64,000 nucleotides of DNA from NCBI RefSeq assembly GCF_017741935.1, contig NZ_JAGHMH010000028.1:1-64000 (forward strand), given 5' to 3'. Every line of letters starts with the position of its first letter. The stretch's first letter is position 1. The notes under the pieces are model-generated. The model did no database searches and was not told where the DNA came from. It saw nothing but the letters and a program-made list of their open reading frames with translations. The stretch comes from Rhizobium sp. 16-449-1b (GTDB lineage: Bacteria; Pseudomonadota; Alphaproteobacteria; Rhizobiales; Rhizobiaceae). Positions 62,387 through 64,000 of this stretch are shown piece after piece. The translations under genes and the position numbers were made by a program.

Positions 62387-64000
<1,614 letters not shown>

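Overview
The window looks like a secondary replicon or genomic region of a Rhizobium/Agrobacterium-type alphaproteobacterium (Rhizobiales). The basis is the cobFGHIJ-K-LM cobalamin block, an RHE_PE00001-family protein (a family named from a Rhizobium etli p42e locus tag), several CUT1 sugar ABC transporters with Gfo/Idh/MocA and TIM-barrel sugar enzymes, and GC-rich coding sequence throughout. The cob genes next to an RHE_PE00001 protein recall the p42e-type chromid of R. etli, but that placement is inference from recall. I see no rRNA, tRNA, CRISPR array or replication origin.

Bases 1-31,000 look like accessory DNA. The left edge holds the terminus of an IS21-family element that cuts an AAA+ ATPase gene, preceded by a TnsA-like gene with a degenerate active site. 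A ten-gene minus-strand operon follows (10796 down to 1689): a CUT1 sugar importer, an oxidoreductase, a TIM-barrel isomerase, an alpha/beta hydrolase, an RPE-type epimerase, a ROK sugar kinase and a GlcG/HbpS-like protein. Divergent from it are lrgA-lrgB and a ROK repressor. A 27-bp perfect inverted repeat in the divergent intergenic region is the likely operator. Next come an SMP-30 lactonase/HD-protein pair, an RpiR regulator, and a second minus-strand operon (23054 to 15735) with an M24-fold hydrolase lacking metal ligands, a second CUT1 importer, an NMT1-like protein and an Asp/Glu/hydantoin-type racemase. Then come a DUF3422 gene, the 3' half of a dimethylglycine-dehydrogenase-like gene, and a Tn7/Tn5053-like transposition module (tnsB, tnsC, tniQ) whose tnsB lacks its 5' end. 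The truncated oxidoreductase and the truncated tnsB abut head to head, so this is a rearrangement scar.

From about 31 kb the DNA reads as ordinary rhizobial backbone. It holds an aldo/keto reductase, a third CUT1 importer with isomerase and Gfo/Idh genes behind tandem LacI-type operators, a glycerate kinase and the LacI regulator. These are followed by the dTDP-L-rhamnose genes (rfbC-A-D-B), a polyprenyl-phosphate sugar transferase, an EamA exporter, a fatty-acid-hydroxylase-family protein and an orphan LuxR-type regulator lacking the receiver aspartate. Then come the cobalamin ring-modifying genes cobM, L, K, J, I, H, G and F, the RHE_PE00001 protein, a Bax-inhibitor-1 family membrane protein, an ECF sigma/anti-sigma pair, and cueR with a copper-type P-ATPase that runs off the right edge.

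Functionally, the left half is sugar and small-molecule scavenging on mobile DNA. The right half combines surface polysaccharide precursors, cofactor synthesis, stress regulation and copper export.
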